Shown here: in pieces, positions 1 to 8,706 of the stretch
How positions within the stretch are numbered: position 1 is the first letter of the stretch
Layout of the letters: each line of letters opens with the position of its first letter
Source of the DNA: Microvirga sp. VF16
GTDB lineage: Bacteria > Pseudomonadota > Alphaproteobacteria > Rhizobiales > Beijerinckiaceae
Assembly (NCBI RefSeq): GCF_016864375.1
Contig: NZ_CP069354.1
Location: 3,631,501-3,695,500 of the forward strand
Direction: 5' to 3'
Length of the DNA stretch: 64,000 bases
Made by a program: the position numbers and the translations under genes
Notes under the pieces: generated by a model
What the model was told of the DNA's origin: nothing
The model's database searches: none
The model's input: only the letters and a program-made list of their open reading frames with translations

Positions 1-1
1 G

Positions 2-859
2 GTCGCGAGCGAACGCCACCGCAGGCTGGTCGAGGACGGCATGACGCGCATCGGCCTCCCCGTCCTCGGCGCCCTCATGCGCAACACCGAGCTGACCCTC
101 CCGGAGCGCCATCTCGGCCTCGTCCAGGCAGGCGAAACCGACGAGCTCGACGCGCGGCTGGAGCGCCTTGCCGACGCGGTGGAAGGCGCGCTCGACATCG
201 ACCGGCTGATGGCCCTGTCCCGCCCGACCCGGCTCGAGACCGCCGGCAACGCACAATCTCTGCCGCCGCCGGGCCAGCGGATCGCGCTGGCCTCGGATCA
301 AGCCTTTTCTTTCGTCTATCCGCATGTGCTTATGGGATGGCGTACGGCCGGGGCCGAGATCGTTCCCTTCTCCCCCCTAGCCGACGAGCCCCCGCCATCC
401 GATTGCGACGTCTGCTGGTTGCCAGGGGGCTATCCAGAGCTTCACGCCGGCCGCATCGCGGGAGCGCAAAACTTCCTCGAAGGATTGCGAGCCTTTTCCG
501 AAAGCCGTCCGGTCCATGGCGAGTGCGGCGGCTACATGGTGCTGGGCCGGTCCCTGGAGGATGCGGAGGGATATGCTCATCCCATGGCAGGCCTGCTCCC
601 CGTCGAGACGAGCTATGCCAAGCGCAGGATGCATCTCGGATACCGGGTGGCGCATCTGCTCGGTGACAGCGCCATGGGACAAGCCGGCCGGCGCCTCGTC
701 GGCCACGAGTTTCACTATGCCTCGGTCACGCAGAGCGATACGTCACGGGAGGCCGCCTTTGCCCGTATTGCGGATGCTGAGGGCAACGATCTCGGCTTTG
801 CCGGACATCGCCGCGGGCTCGTGACGGGAAGCTTCTTCCACGCCATCGCTCAGGGATGA
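2..859 (+). CDS. cobB: Cobyrinate a,c-diamide synthase, C-terminal part (5' end outside window)
   Basis: This amidotransferase uses glutamine and ATP to amidate the a and c side chains of (hydrogeno)cobyrinic acid in cobalamin synthesis. The reading frame is open from the first bases of the window (V-A-S-E-R-H before the first ATG at 41), so the N-terminal dethiobiotin-synthetase-like ATPase part lies upstream. What remains is the end of that domain and a complete class I glutaminase domain: the core motif PGGYPELHA at about 140-150 nt-codons in, the nucleophile elbow HGECGGYM with its Cys, and the family-typical YAKRRMHLGYR and GHEFHYA segments near the end. The gene ends with the usual GSFFHAIA-type tail. 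No other cob gene is visible downstream, so it is probably the last gene of a cob cluster. Family assignment is firm. Confidence 0.93.
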   Translation, partial: VASERHRRLVEDGMTRIGLPVLGALMRNTELTLPERHLGLVQAGETDELDARLERLADAVEGALDIDRLMALSRPTRLETAGNAQSLPPPGQRIALASDQAFSFVYPHVLMGWRTAGAEIVPFSPLADEPPPSDCDVCWLPGGYPELHAGRIAGAQNFLEGLRAFSESRPVHGECGGYMVLGRSLEDAEGYAHPMAGLLPVETSYAKRRMHLGYRVAHLLGDSAMGQAGRRLVGHEFHYASVTQSDTSREAAFARIADAEGNDLGFAGHRRGLVTGSFFHAIAQG

Positions 860-1015
860 TCTTGCCCCTGGCCCCGCTGTTCGCCCCTGCCGCATGCGAC
901 GATGGCCCGTCCGAACTGGCCCATCCGGGGTGGAGAAATGCGATTCACTCCCTATTTCGCAAGAGCGGTGGGAAAAAAGGCCGGAATAGCGGCATCAAAG
1001 CGAAGGGAACACGCA

Positions 1016-1489
1016 ATGGCAAAGAATACGATCTGCCTCTGGTACGATAAGGATGCCGAGGCTGCGGCCCGCTTCTATGCCGAGACCTTTCCTGATAGCG
1101 CAGTGGGTGCCGTGTACCGTGCACCCAGTGACTACCCGGCCGGCAAAGAGGGCGACGTATTGATGGTCGAGTTCACGGTTGCGGGTGTTCCCTGTATCGG
1201 CCTCAACGGAGGTTCCACGTTCAAACATAACGAAGCCTTCTCGTTCCAAATCGCCACCGACGATCAGGACGAGACCGACCGTTACTGGAATGCCATCGTC
1301 GGCAACGGCGGCCAGGAGAGCGCTTGCGGCTGGTGCAAGGACAGGTGGGGCGTGTCCTGGCAGATCACGCCGCGCGTCCTGATGGAGGCGATGGCGGCGG
1401 GCGGCGCTGAAGCCAAACGCGCGTTCGAAGCGATGATGGACATGAGGAAGATCGACGTCGCCGCGATCGAGGCGGCACGGCGCGGTTGA
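1016..1489 (+). CDS. VOC-superfamily protein, PhnB / '3-demethylubiquinone methyltransferase' type
   Basis: A 157-residue protein of the glyoxalase/bleomycin-resistance fold, the group often misnamed 3-demethylubiquinone-9 3-methyltransferase. Family marks seen are NTICLWYDKDAEAAARFYAE at the N-terminus, CIGLNGG in the middle, NEAFSFQI, and the GWCKDRWGVSWQITP strand followed by an acidic/alanine-rich end. An open frame extends upstream to 902, but the ATG at 1016 is preceded by GAAGGGAA at a good distance and matches the family's usual N-terminus. The enzymatic function of this group is unproven; a metal-binding or substrate-binding role is all the fold supports. Stands alone after cobB. Confidence 0.85.
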   Translation: MAKNTICLWYDKDAEAAARFYAETFPDSAVGAVYRAPSDYPAGKEGDVLMVEFTVAGVPCIGLNGGSTFKHNEAFSFQIATDDQDETDRYWNAIVGNGGQESACGWCKDRWGVSWQITPRVLMEAMAAGGAEAKRAFEAMMDMRKIDVAAIEAARRG

Positions 1490-1540
1490 TACCCCAAAGC
1501 TGACCGGGGCTCTCCGGCTCGGGGCATTGTCTTCGAGCGC

Positions 1541-1846
1541 TTATCCCATGTTAATGCGGGCCAGCCTGCTCGCGATTTCCTTGAAGCGCTTCCGGATCGG
1601 GGAGACGACATCGTGACGCGGCATGGGCCCGAAACGGCAAATCGCCATCGTTTCGCCCCAGCCATCCTTCTTGATCCGTATCGAAGCCTGAAAGGGGTCG
1701 GGGAGGACAATCAAGCTTGACGGATCGGCGGACGGGTCCCTGACCCGCGCCTCGGATCGCCCAAGCTCCTGTTCATCGCATCCCAGGGCATTGGAGGCGC
1801 TGATGAAAGAGGCATTCCATCTCGGACAGCTTGTCCGGATTGCCAA
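1541..1846 (-). CDS. Possible small hypothetical protein
   Basis: An open frame of up to 101 codons on the minus strand. The C-terminal half (from about residue 45: DPFQASIRIKKDGWGETMA, then a basic stretch RKRFKEIASRLARIN) looks like real protein rather than a GC-rich shadow, and no plus-strand gene covers 1490-1802. The annotated first ATG at 1846 would overlap the next + strand gene by about 44 bases and has no convincing ribosome site, so the true start may lie inside. No family recognised. Confidence 0.4.
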   Translation of the reverse strand: MAIRTSCPRWNASFISASNALGCDEQELGRSEARVRDPSADPSSLIVLPDPFQASIRIKKDGWGETMAICRFGPMPRHDVVSPIRKRFKEIASRLARINMG

Positions 1847-2006
1847 AACGTCTTCGGGTTATGCGGACCATCGCACCTATTGCATCGTCTGCCTCGTGCC
1901 GGACGAGGACGACACCCCGCTTTACCGCATCAAGAATACGGTCGGGATCGAACATCTCGTCAAACCCGACGAGATCGAACCCGCGGCGCTGACCGCCGTG
2001 CCATAA
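1803..2006 (+). CDS. Small hypothetical protein (67 aa)
   Basis: A short cytosolic protein of about 67 residues of a type common as orphan genes in Rhizobiales: an N-terminal FHLGQLVRIAKTS strand, a TYCIVCLVPDED segment, and YRIKNTVGIEHLVKPDEIE near the end, which reads like a small beta-barrel (SH3-like) protein. I prefer the ATG at 1803 over an upstream TTG at 1791 because GGAGG at 1793-1797 sits at a good distance from it. Function unknown. Confidence 0.65.
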   Translation: MKEAFHLGQLVRIAKTSSGYADHRTYCIVCLVPDEDDTPLYRIKNTVGIEHLVKPDEIEPAALTAVP

Positions 2007-2255
2007 CGGTCTCGCCGTTCCGGGCTCGAACGGCATAGCCTCGCCTGCACCGACGGCGCCCATCTGCCTATTAGCCCATGGTAGCGGTGGCAGGCACCTT
2101 GCCGTACCCTGACGGGCACGACAGAATACCCTCCAACAACGCCCGAACGGGCAAGCCGGCACAGATCGGCAGGCGCATGGAGAGCCTTCCATGCATCAGA
2201 GGAAGCGAAGCCATACCACGCGTTTGACGCGCGGATGCCAGGGAGGTTGACGTCG

Positions 2256-4238
2256 TTGACGACGGCTGCGGATGCGCGCGCGGATACATTCCCGAAATTG
2301 TTGGCGCGCAATGCGCGCCTACGCCCGAAACGCACCGCGTTTCGGCACAAGGATCTCGGGATCTGGCAATCCTGGACCTGGGACGAGGTGCACGACATCG
2401 TTCGCGCCTATGCCAGCGGTCTGCAATCCCTCGGCCTGAAGCGCGGCGGCAAGATTGCCATCATCGGATACAACCGGCCCTATCTCTATTGGACCATCTG
2501 CGCCGCCCAATGGCTCGGCGCGATCCCGATCCCGGTCTATGCGGATTCGGTCGCCGACGAGATGGCCTATGTGCTGAGCCATGCCGAGGTGACCCACGCG
2601 GCCGTGCAGGACCAGGAGCAGGTCGACAAGATTCTCTCCGTCTCGGAACAGCTGCCGCAATTGCAGCATGTGCTCTACGACGAGCAGAAAGGCCTGCGGG
2701 ACTACGATCATAGCCGGCTTCATTCCATCGAATCCATTGTAGAGGAAGGCCGCACGCGCCTTGCCGATGCTGCTGAGGCCGCTGGAATCGAGCAGGCGCT
2801 GCAGGTAGGGCAAGGCTCCGATCTCGCGATCATTCTCTATACCTCCGGCACGACCGGGCGGCCCAAGGGCGTGATGCTGACCTCCGATGCCGTCATCGCA
2901 GCGGCCGAAATCGGCTGCGACTTCGACAAGCTCGACGAGACGGACGAGATCATCGCCTATCTGCCCATCGCCTGGGTCGGCGACCACATCTTCTCCTATG
3001 CGCAGGCGATCCTGTCTGGGCTCTGCGTCAATTGCCCCGAGAGCCCGGAAACCATCGCGGAGGACCGCCGCGAGGTCGGTGCAACTTACGTCTTCGCTCC
3101 GCCACGCGTTTTCGAGAGCATGCTCACGCTTACCATGGTGCGCATCGAGGATGCGGGCGCGCTCAAGCGGCGCATGTTCCACTACTTCATCAACCACGCC
3201 AACAAGGTCGGCGAGAAGATCCTGAACAAGGAACCGGGTGTGGGAGCCTGGGACCGCCTGCTCTGGAACATTGGCAACGTGCTCGTCTATGCGCCGCTGC
3301 GCAACCGCTTCGGCATGACAAGAGTGAAGGTCGGCTACACGGCGGGCGAGGCCATCGGGCCGGAGATCTTCCGCTTCTACCGCTCCATCGGCGTGAACCT
3401 GAAACAGCTCTACGGACAGACGGAGGCCTCCGTCTACATCACCATGCAGCCGAACGGCGAAATCCGCGCCGACACGGTGGGCCGTCCTGCCCCACAGGTG
3501 GAGATCCGCATCGCCGACAATGGTGAGGTTCTTTACCGCTCGCCCGGCGTGTTCGTAGGCTATTACAAGGACGACGAGAAGACAGCGGAGACCAAGACAC
3601 CGGACGGTTTCGTGCATTCGGGCGACGCCGGCTTCTTCGACCAGAACGGCCATCTGAAGATCATCGACCGCGCCAAGGATGTGGGCAAGATGCGCGACGG
3701 CGCGCTCTTCCCGCCGAAATATGTCGAGAACAAACTGAAGTTCTATCCCAACATCAAGGAAGCGGTCTGCTTCGGCGACGGTCGCGACCATGTCGCCGCT
3801 TTCGTCAATATCGACCTCGTAGCCGTGAGCAACTGGGCCGAGCGCAATGGCGTGACATATGCCTCCTATCAGGAACTCGCCGGCCATCCGCTGGTCTATG
3901 ACATGATCGAGAAGCACGTGGACGAGGTGAACCGCTCGCTGTCCGCCGAGCCGCGCATGGGCGGCGCGCAGATCAAGCGTTTTCTCATCCTGCACAAGGA
4001 GCTCGATGCGGACGACGGCGAACTCACGCGCACGCAGAAGGTGCGTCGCGGCTTCATCGCCGAGCGTTACGCCCCACTCATCAACGCGCTCTACGACGGC
4101 TCGTCGGAGGCCGACATCTCGACCGAAGTCACCTTCGAGGACGGGCGTAAGGGCGTGATCTCCGCACGGGTCAAGATCAGAGACATGAAGGTTCATCCAT
4201 CACGGGAGCCGGGATCGGTGCTGGAGGCAGCGGAATGA
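2256..4238 (+). CDS. AMP-dependent acyl-CoA synthetase (long-chain fatty acid-CoA ligase type)
   Basis: Activates a carboxylic acid to its CoA thioester via an acyl-adenylate, in the cytosol. The protein (about 660 residues, typical of the long-chain/FadD15-like group) carries the phosphate loop YTSGTTGRPKG at about residue 195-205, the A5 motif LYGQTEA, the hinge-region HSGDAGFF / IDRAKD, and the C-terminal lysine region LTRTQKVRR. An ATG exists at 2235, but the strong CAGGGAGG at 2239-2246 lies downstream of it and is correctly spaced for the TTG at 2256, so I take that start. It opens an operon: its stop overlaps the start of livG by four bases (ATGA). Context implies it activates the acid brought in by the adjacent ABC transporter; whether aromatic, fatty or branched cannot be told from sequence. 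Confidence 0.9.
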   Translation: MTTAADARADTFPKLLARNARLRPKRTAFRHKDLGIWQSWTWDEVHDIVRAYASGLQSLGLKRGGKIAIIGYNRPYLYWTICAAQWLGAIPIPVYADSVADEMAYVLSHAEVTHAAVQDQEQVDKILSVSEQLPQLQHVLYDEQKGLRDYDHSRLHSIESIVEEGRTRLADAAEAAGIEQALQVGQGSDLAIILYTSGTTGRPKGVMLTSDAVIAAAEIGCDFDKLDETDEIIAYLPIAWVGDHIFSYAQAILSGLCVNCPESPETIAEDRREVGATYVFAPPRVFESMLTLTMVRIEDAGALKRRMFHYFINHANKVGEKILNKEPGVGAWDRLLWNIGNVLVYAPLRNRFGMTRVKVGYTAGEAIGPEIFRFYRSIGVNLKQLYGQTEASVYITMQPNGEIRADTVGRPAPQVEIRIADNGEVLYRSPGVFVGYYKDDEKTAETKTPDGFVHSGDAGFFDQNGHLKIIDRAKDVGKMRDGALFPPKYVENKLKFYPNIKEAVCFGDGRDHVAAFVNIDLVAVSNWAERNGVTYASYQELAGHPLVYDMIEKHVDEVNRSLSAEPRMGGAQIKRFLILHKELDADDGELTRTQKVRRGFIAERYAPLINALYDGSSEADISTEVTFEDGRKGVISARVKIRDMKVHPSREPGSVLEAAE

Positions 4239-5035
4239 GAGCGCCCGACCATCCCGTCCTCAGCAAGGGCGATGTGCTGCTTGCCGTCGAGAACGTGTCG
4301 CTGGGCTTCGGCGGCGTGAAGGCGCTCACCGACGTGTCCTTCGATATCCGCAAGAGCGAGATCCGCGCCATTATCGGACCGAACGGTGCCGGCAAGACCT
4401 CGATGCTCAACTGCATCAACGGCTTCTATTATCCAACCGAAGGCCGCATCACCTTCAAGGGCATCAAGCGCCCGAAGATGCGCCCCTATGAGGCGGCGCG
4501 TGGTGGCATTGCCCGCACGTTCCAGAACGTCGCCCTGTTCAAGAGCATGTCGACGCTGGACAACATCATGGCCGGCCGTTCGATCAAGATGCACTCGAAC
4601 TTCTTCTGGCAGCTCTTCCGTCATGGCCCTGCCATGAAGGAGGAGGTCGAGCATCGCCGCTTCGTGGAAGAGGTCATCGACTTCCTCGAGATCCAACACA
4701 TTCGCAAGACCCCCGTAGGACGGCTGCCATACGGTCTCCAGAAGCGCGTCGAGCTCGGGCGGGCGCTCGCCATGGAACCGGAGCTTCTCCTGCTCGACGA
4801 ACCCATGGCCGGCATGAATCTCGAAGAGAAGGAAGACATGTCGCGCTTCATCCTGGAGGTGAACCAGCAATACGGCACCACCATCGCGCTGATCGAGCAC
4901 GACATGGGCGTGGTGATGGATCTCTCCGACCGGGTCGTGGTGCTGGAATACGGGCGCAAGATTGCCGACGGCACGCCGACCGAGGTCAAGAGCGATCAGC
5001 GCGTCATCGACGCCTATCTCGGCGTGGCGCATTGA
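4235..5035 (+). CDS. livG: Branched-chain-amino-acid-type ABC transporter, ATP-binding subunit LivG
   Basis: One of two ATPases of a HAAT-family (LivFGHMK-like) uptake system. Walker A GPNGAGKT at about 48-55, Q-loop region ARTFQN, a signature of the form LPYGLQKRVELGRAL, Walker B LLLLDEPMAG, and H-loop ALIEHD are all present; the extended loop after Walker A and the length of 266 residues are LivG-like. It overlaps the acyl-CoA synthetase gene by four bases and is followed by livH after 13 bases. The signature is LPYG instead of the canonical LSGG/LSYG, which is common in LivG proteins. Confidence 0.92.
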   Translation: MRAPDHPVLSKGDVLLAVENVSLGFGGVKALTDVSFDIRKSEIRAIIGPNGAGKTSMLNCINGFYYPTEGRITFKGIKRPKMRPYEAARGGIARTFQNVALFKSMSTLDNIMAGRSIKMHSNFFWQLFRHGPAMKEEVEHRRFVEEVIDFLEIQHIRKTPVGRLPYGLQKRVELGRALAMEPELLLLDEPMAGMNLEEKEDMSRFILEVNQQYGTTIALIEHDMGVVMDLSDRVVVLEYGRKIADGTPTEVKSDQRVIDAYLGVAH

Positions 5036-5048
5036 AGGGTTGTTGACG

Positions 5049-6005
5049 ATGGACATGCTCTACAAGGTCTTCATCGAACCCTTCGTCTTCATGGGCGAGG
5101 CCCCGGATCTCCTGATTCAGACCCTCTGGGAAGGTCTCGTATCCGGCGTTCTCTATGCGCTGATCGCGCTTGGCTTCGTGCTCATCTTCAAGGCGTCCGG
5201 CGTGTTCAATTTCGCGCAAGGGATCATGGTCGTGTTCGCGGCCCTGATCCTGGTGGGCCTCTATGAGAAAGGCGTGCCGGCCTTCCTGGCACTGATTTTG
5301 GCGGTTCTCGCCATGCTCGTGCTCGCCGTGGTGGTGGAGCGGGTGGTGCTGCGCCCGCTCGTCAACCAGCCCGACATCATCCTCTTCATGGCGACCTTCG
5401 GACTCACTTACTTTCTCATCGGCTTCGGCGAGCTCATCTTCGGCGGCAGCCCGCGCGAGATGATCACGAGTCAGCTCTTCCTGCCGCAGGGCACGACAGA
5501 GGTGGACATGTTGGGAGGGATGGTGCGCTTCCAGCATCTCGACATCGCCGCCGCTGTCATCGCCTCGATCATGATCGGCCTGCTCGCGGTATTCTTCTCC
5601 AAGACGCGCATCGGCCGTGCGCTGCGGGCCGTGGCCGACAGCCACAAGGCAGCGCTCTCCGTCGGCATCTCGCTCAATCAGATCTGGGTCATCGTGTGGT
5701 TTGCCGCCGGCATCGTGGCGCTGGTTGCGGGCATCATGTGGGGTGCGCGCTCGGGCGTGTCGTTCTCGCTCCAGATCATCGCGCTCAAGGCCCTGCCGGT
5801 CCTTATCCTCGGCGGCTTCACCTCCATTCCGGGTGCCATTATCGGCGGATTGATCATCGGCGTTGGCGAGAAGCTTGGCGAGTTCTATTGGGGGCCGCTG
5901 GTCGGTGGAGGCGTCGAGACTTGGCTCGCCTATGTCATCGCCCTGCTCTTCCTGCTCTACAGGCCGCAGGGTCTGTTCGGCGAAAAGATCATCGAACGGA
6001 TTTAG
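5049..6005 (+). CDS. livH: ABC transporter permease LivH
   Basis: Integral-membrane subunit of the same uptake system, 318 residues with about eight hydrophobic segments. The N-terminus LWEGLVSGVLYALIALGF and the FNFAQG motif are hallmarks of LivH permeases; the C-terminal part carries the cytoplasmic EAA-like loop (GRALRAVADSHKAALSVGI) that contacts the ATPases. An open frame extends back to 4962 inside livG, but the ATG at 5049 with GAAGGG at 5034-5039 is the natural start. Confidence 0.92.
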   Translation: MDMLYKVFIEPFVFMGEAPDLLIQTLWEGLVSGVLYALIALGFVLIFKASGVFNFAQGIMVVFAALILVGLYEKGVPAFLALILAVLAMLVLAVVVERVVLRPLVNQPDIILFMATFGLTYFLIGFGELIFGGSPREMITSQLFLPQGTTEVDMLGGMVRFQHLDIAAAVIASIMIGLLAVFFSKTRIGRALRAVADSHKAALSVGISLNQIWVIVWFAAGIVALVAGIMWGARSGVSFSLQIIALKALPVLILGGFTSIPGAIIGGLIIGVGEKLGEFYWGPLVGGGVETWLAYVIALLFLLYRPQGLFGEKIIERI

Positions 6006-6018
6006 GGAGACGTCTTCA

Positions 6019-7104
6019 GTGCTCTACCGCGAAGCCGGCCAGTTCAAGACCAATTATGTTGCGGACAGCGCGATCTTTCCTCTGCGCGAGGATCGGATTG
6101 GGCTCACCCTCATCATCGTGGCCGCCTATGCGCTGGCATTCGTCGGCAACAGCTTCCTGCTCCAGGCGGTGATGATCCCGTTCCTGGTGTTCTCGCTCGC
6201 GGCCATCGGGCTCAACATCCTCACCGGCTATACGGGCCTCCTGTCGCTCGGCACCGGCGCCTTCATGGGCGTGGGAGCTTATGCCTGCTACAAACTGATG
6301 ACGGCCTTTCCCGGCGTGAACGTGATCGTCTGGATCTTCGTGTCCGGCTTCTTCTCCGCCGGCATCGGCGCCCTGTTCGGCCTGCCCTCCTTGCGCATCA
6401 AGGGCTTCTACTTGGCCGTCGCGACGCTCGCCGCGCAGTTCTTCCTGCAGTGGTGCTTCATCCGCATCCCGTGGCTCGTGAACTACAATGTCTCGGGCGC
6501 GCTCGACGCACCGCTGCGCACCCTGTTTGGCATTCCGATCATCGGCGCCACCGCCACGCCGCAGACGCGCTATCTCGTCGTGCTCACCATCGTCATCCTG
6601 CTCACCTGGCTCGCCTCGAATCTCGTCCATGGCCGCATCGGACGCATGTGGATCGCGATCCGCGACATGGATCTCGCGGCCGAACTCATGGGCATCAGAC
6701 CGCTCCAAACGAAGCTGCTCGCCTTCGCCGTCTCGTCCTATTACTGCGGCGTGGCCGGCGCCCTGCTCGTCTTCCTTTGGTACGGCGGTGCGGAATACGA
6801 CGTGTTCAACATCAACCAGTCCTTCTTCATCCTCTTCATGGTGATCATCGGAGGGCTCGGCAGCCTCATCGGCTCGTTCTTCGGTGCGGCGCTGATCTTC
6901 ATTCTGCCGATCATCCTCGGCATCGTTCTGCCGGCAATCCTGGCGCCCTTCGGCATCTCGATCGGCGCCGATGTCATCGAGCACCTGCGTTTCATGATCG
7001 TGGGCGCGCTCATCATCTTCTTCCTGATCGTCGAACCGCACGGCCTCGCGCGGCTTTGGCAGATCGGCAAACAGAAGCTCCTGGTCTGGCCGTTCCCCTA
7101 CTGA
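6019..7104 (+). CDS. livM: ABC transporter permease LivM
   Basis: Second permease subunit, 361 residues. The segment IGLNILTGYTGLLSLGTGAF is the characteristic LivM motif, followed by the cytoplasmic loop GRMWIAIRDMDLAAELMGI that docks on LivF/LivG. I choose the GTG at 6019 because AGGGAGA (6004-6010) precedes it by a good distance and it follows livH by 13 bases; the longer frame starting at 5863 would overlap livH heavily. Confidence 0.91.
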   Translation: MLYREAGQFKTNYVADSAIFPLREDRIGLTLIIVAAYALAFVGNSFLLQAVMIPFLVFSLAAIGLNILTGYTGLLSLGTGAFMGVGAYACYKLMTAFPGVNVIVWIFVSGFFSAGIGALFGLPSLRIKGFYLAVATLAAQFFLQWCFIRIPWLVNYNVSGALDAPLRTLFGIPIIGATATPQTRYLVVLTIVILLTWLASNLVHGRIGRMWIAIRDMDLAAELMGIRPLQTKLLAFAVSSYYCGVAGALLVFLWYGGAEYDVFNINQSFFILFMVIIGGLGSLIGSFFGAALIFILPIILGIVLPAILAPFGISIGADVIEHLRFMIVGALIIFFLIVEPHGLARLWQIGKQKLLVWPFPY

Positions 7105-7129
7105 CAGCGGTCCGAGAAGGAGACGAGAC

Positions 7130-7210
7130 ATGAAACAAGAATTCGGCCTTCAGCCGATACAACGGGAGGAAACGCAACCATGTCGTTTCGCAAATTTGGT
7201 CTTGGATTAG
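7130..7210 (+). CDS. Possible 26-codon leader ORF overlapping the livK start
   Basis: A short frame beginning ATG-AAA-CAA-GAA with an unusually good ribosome site (AAGGAGACGAG directly upstream) and ending at TAG 7208-7210, thirty bases inside livK in another frame. It may merely couple translation of livM to livK or may be a regulatory leader peptide. No homology known to me; a speculative call. Confidence 0.3.
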   Translation: MKQEFGLQPIQREETQPCRFANLVLD

Positions 7211-8502
7211 CCGCCGCGACGATGCTCGCCGGCATTGCCCTGCCTGCCTTCGCGCAGGATTCGGTCTATGTGCCTCTCTTCACCTACCGCACCGGTCCCT
7301 TTGCCGGCTCCGGCACGCCCATCGCCGACGGCATGCACGACTACCTGCGCATGCTCAATGAGCGCGATGGCGGTATCGGCGGCGTGAAGCTCGTGCTCGA
7401 GGAATGCGAGACCGGCTACGATACCAAGAAGGGCGTCGAATGCTATGAAGCGGTGAAGGGCAAGAACCCTGTCATCGTCAATCCGTGGTCGACCGGTATC
7501 ACCCTGCCGCTGATCCCGCGAGCCTCCGTGGACAAGATCCCGATCCTCTCCATGGCTTACGGCCTCTCGGCCTCCGCCCGCGGCGATATCTTCCCCTGGG
7601 TCTACAACCCGCCGGCGACCTATTGGGACGGCATGTCGATGATCATCAAGTACATCGGCGAGAAGGAAGGCGGCCTCGACAAGCTGAAAGGCAAGAAGAT
7701 CGGCTTCCTGCATCTCGATGCCAGCTTCGGCAAGGAGCCGATCCCGCTGCTCCAGGAAACAGCGAAGGAACTGGGCTTCGAGGTTGCGCTCTATCCCGTC
7801 GCCGCGCAGGACATGCAGAACCAGTCCTCGCAATGGCTCAGCGCTCGCCGCGATCGTCCCGACTACATGATCATGTGGGGTTGGGGCTCCATGAACGGCG
7901 CGGCGGTCAAGGAGGCCGTCCGCTCCGGCTATCCGATGGACAAGTTCTACTCGGTCTGGTGGCCGGGTGAGGACGATGCCCGCGCTGGCGGTGCGGGCGC
8001 CAAGGGCTTCAAGATGCTCAACTGGCATGCGGTGGGTGCGAACTTCCCCGCGATCCAGGACATCCAGAAGCACGTGGTCGACAAGGGTCTGTCGAAGGCT
8101 CCGAAGGACAAGGTCGGCGAGCTTCTCTACAACCGCGGCATCTATAATTCGCTGCTGATCGCCGAGGGCATCGCACAGGCGCAGAAGCTCACGGGCAAGA
8201 AGGCCGTGACCGGCGAGGACGTGCGCCGCGGCATGGAGAACATCAAGCTCGATCCGGCCCGGTTGAAGGAGCTCGGGCTCGAGGGCTTCACCGACCAGCT
8301 CGTTCTCTCCTGCAACGACCATAACGGCCACCGCGCCGCCTTCATGCAGGAATGGGACGGCACGAAATGGGTGAAGATCTCCAACCCCATCGAGCCGATG
8401 ACCGACCGCGTGAAAGGCCAGCTCGATGCCGCCGCGAAGGACTATGCCGAGAAGAACGCCGGCTGGCCCAAGCGGACTGAGGCTTGCGATAAGGCGAGCT
8501 GA
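7180..8502 (+). CDS. livK: Periplasmic substrate-binding protein of the Liv-type ABC transporter
   Basis: A 440-residue type I periplasmic binding protein. An N-terminal Sec signal peptide (FGLGLAAATMLAGIALPAFA, cleavage at AFA-QD) is followed by two Rossmann-like lobes: FTYRTGPFAGSGTPIADG is the entry loop of HAAT binding proteins, and KKIGFLHLDASFGKEPIPLL the start of lobe two. GGGAGG at 7164-7169 supports the ATG at 7180. This divergent subgroup (large, with a Tyr/Trp-rich second lobe such as WWPGEDDARAGG) is usually linked to CoA ligases, and here it is too, so the ligand is more likely an organic acid than an amino acid (inference). Confidence 0.9.
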   Translation: MSFRKFGLGLAAATMLAGIALPAFAQDSVYVPLFTYRTGPFAGSGTPIADGMHDYLRMLNERDGGIGGVKLVLEECETGYDTKKGVECYEAVKGKNPVIVNPWSTGITLPLIPRASVDKIPILSMAYGLSASARGDIFPWVYNPPATYWDGMSMIIKYIGEKEGGLDKLKGKKIGFLHLDASFGKEPIPLLQETAKELGFEVALYPVAAQDMQNQSSQWLSARRDRPDYMIMWGWGSMNGAAVKEAVRSGYPMDKFYSVWWPGEDDARAGGAGAKGFKMLNWHAVGANFPAIQDIQKHVVDKGLSKAPKDKVGELLYNRGIYNSLLIAEGIAQAQKLTGKKAVTGEDVRRGMENIKLDPARLKELGLEGFTDQLVLSCNDHNGHRAAFMQEWDGTKWVKISNPIEPMTDRVKGQLDAAAKDYAEKNAGWPKRTEACDKAS

Positions 8503-8518
8503 TCTGAGCGCAACCAGC

Positions 8519-8697
8519 CCTCCTCCCCCGCAAGCCTCGGGCTTGCCCGAGACTTGTCTTGGGTCTGCCGCAAGTCGGGAACACCCGACTTGCGGTGGGG
8601 AGGAGTTGGAGGTGGGGGTGTGAGCGATAACCTATGAAGGTCTGGCGCCAGCACCCCCACTCTTAATCCCTCCCCACAAGGGAGAGGGAAAGGGAGA
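8519..8697 (+). repeat. Hairpin-rich intergenic repeat (REP/MITE-like) between livK and livF
   Basis: The gap holds several inverted repeats. The best is a perfect 12-bp stem, CCGCAAGTCGGG at 8568-8579 and CCCGACTTGCGG at 8584-8595, with a four-base loop. Flanking CCTCCTCCCCC / GGGGAGGAG and GGTGGGGGTGTG / CAGCACCCCCAC pair as well, so the whole block can fold on itself. It ends in CCTCCCC-ACAAGG-GAGAGGG. Such elements are dispersed between genes in this order and can stabilise upstream mRNA. No T-run follows, so it is not a simple terminator. Confidence 0.7.
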
Positions 8698-8706
8698 GAG
8701 CCATCG

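Noticed and set aside
2319..4196. Long minus-strand frame opposite the acyl-CoA synthetase
   Set aside because: Typical shadow of a GC-rich gene; composition is Asp/Val/Leu/Arg repetitive with no recognisable domain.
6016..7131. Minus-strand 371-codon frame opposite livM
   Set aside because: Highly acidic, Glu/Asp/His-rich antisense product of membrane codons; no ribosome site.
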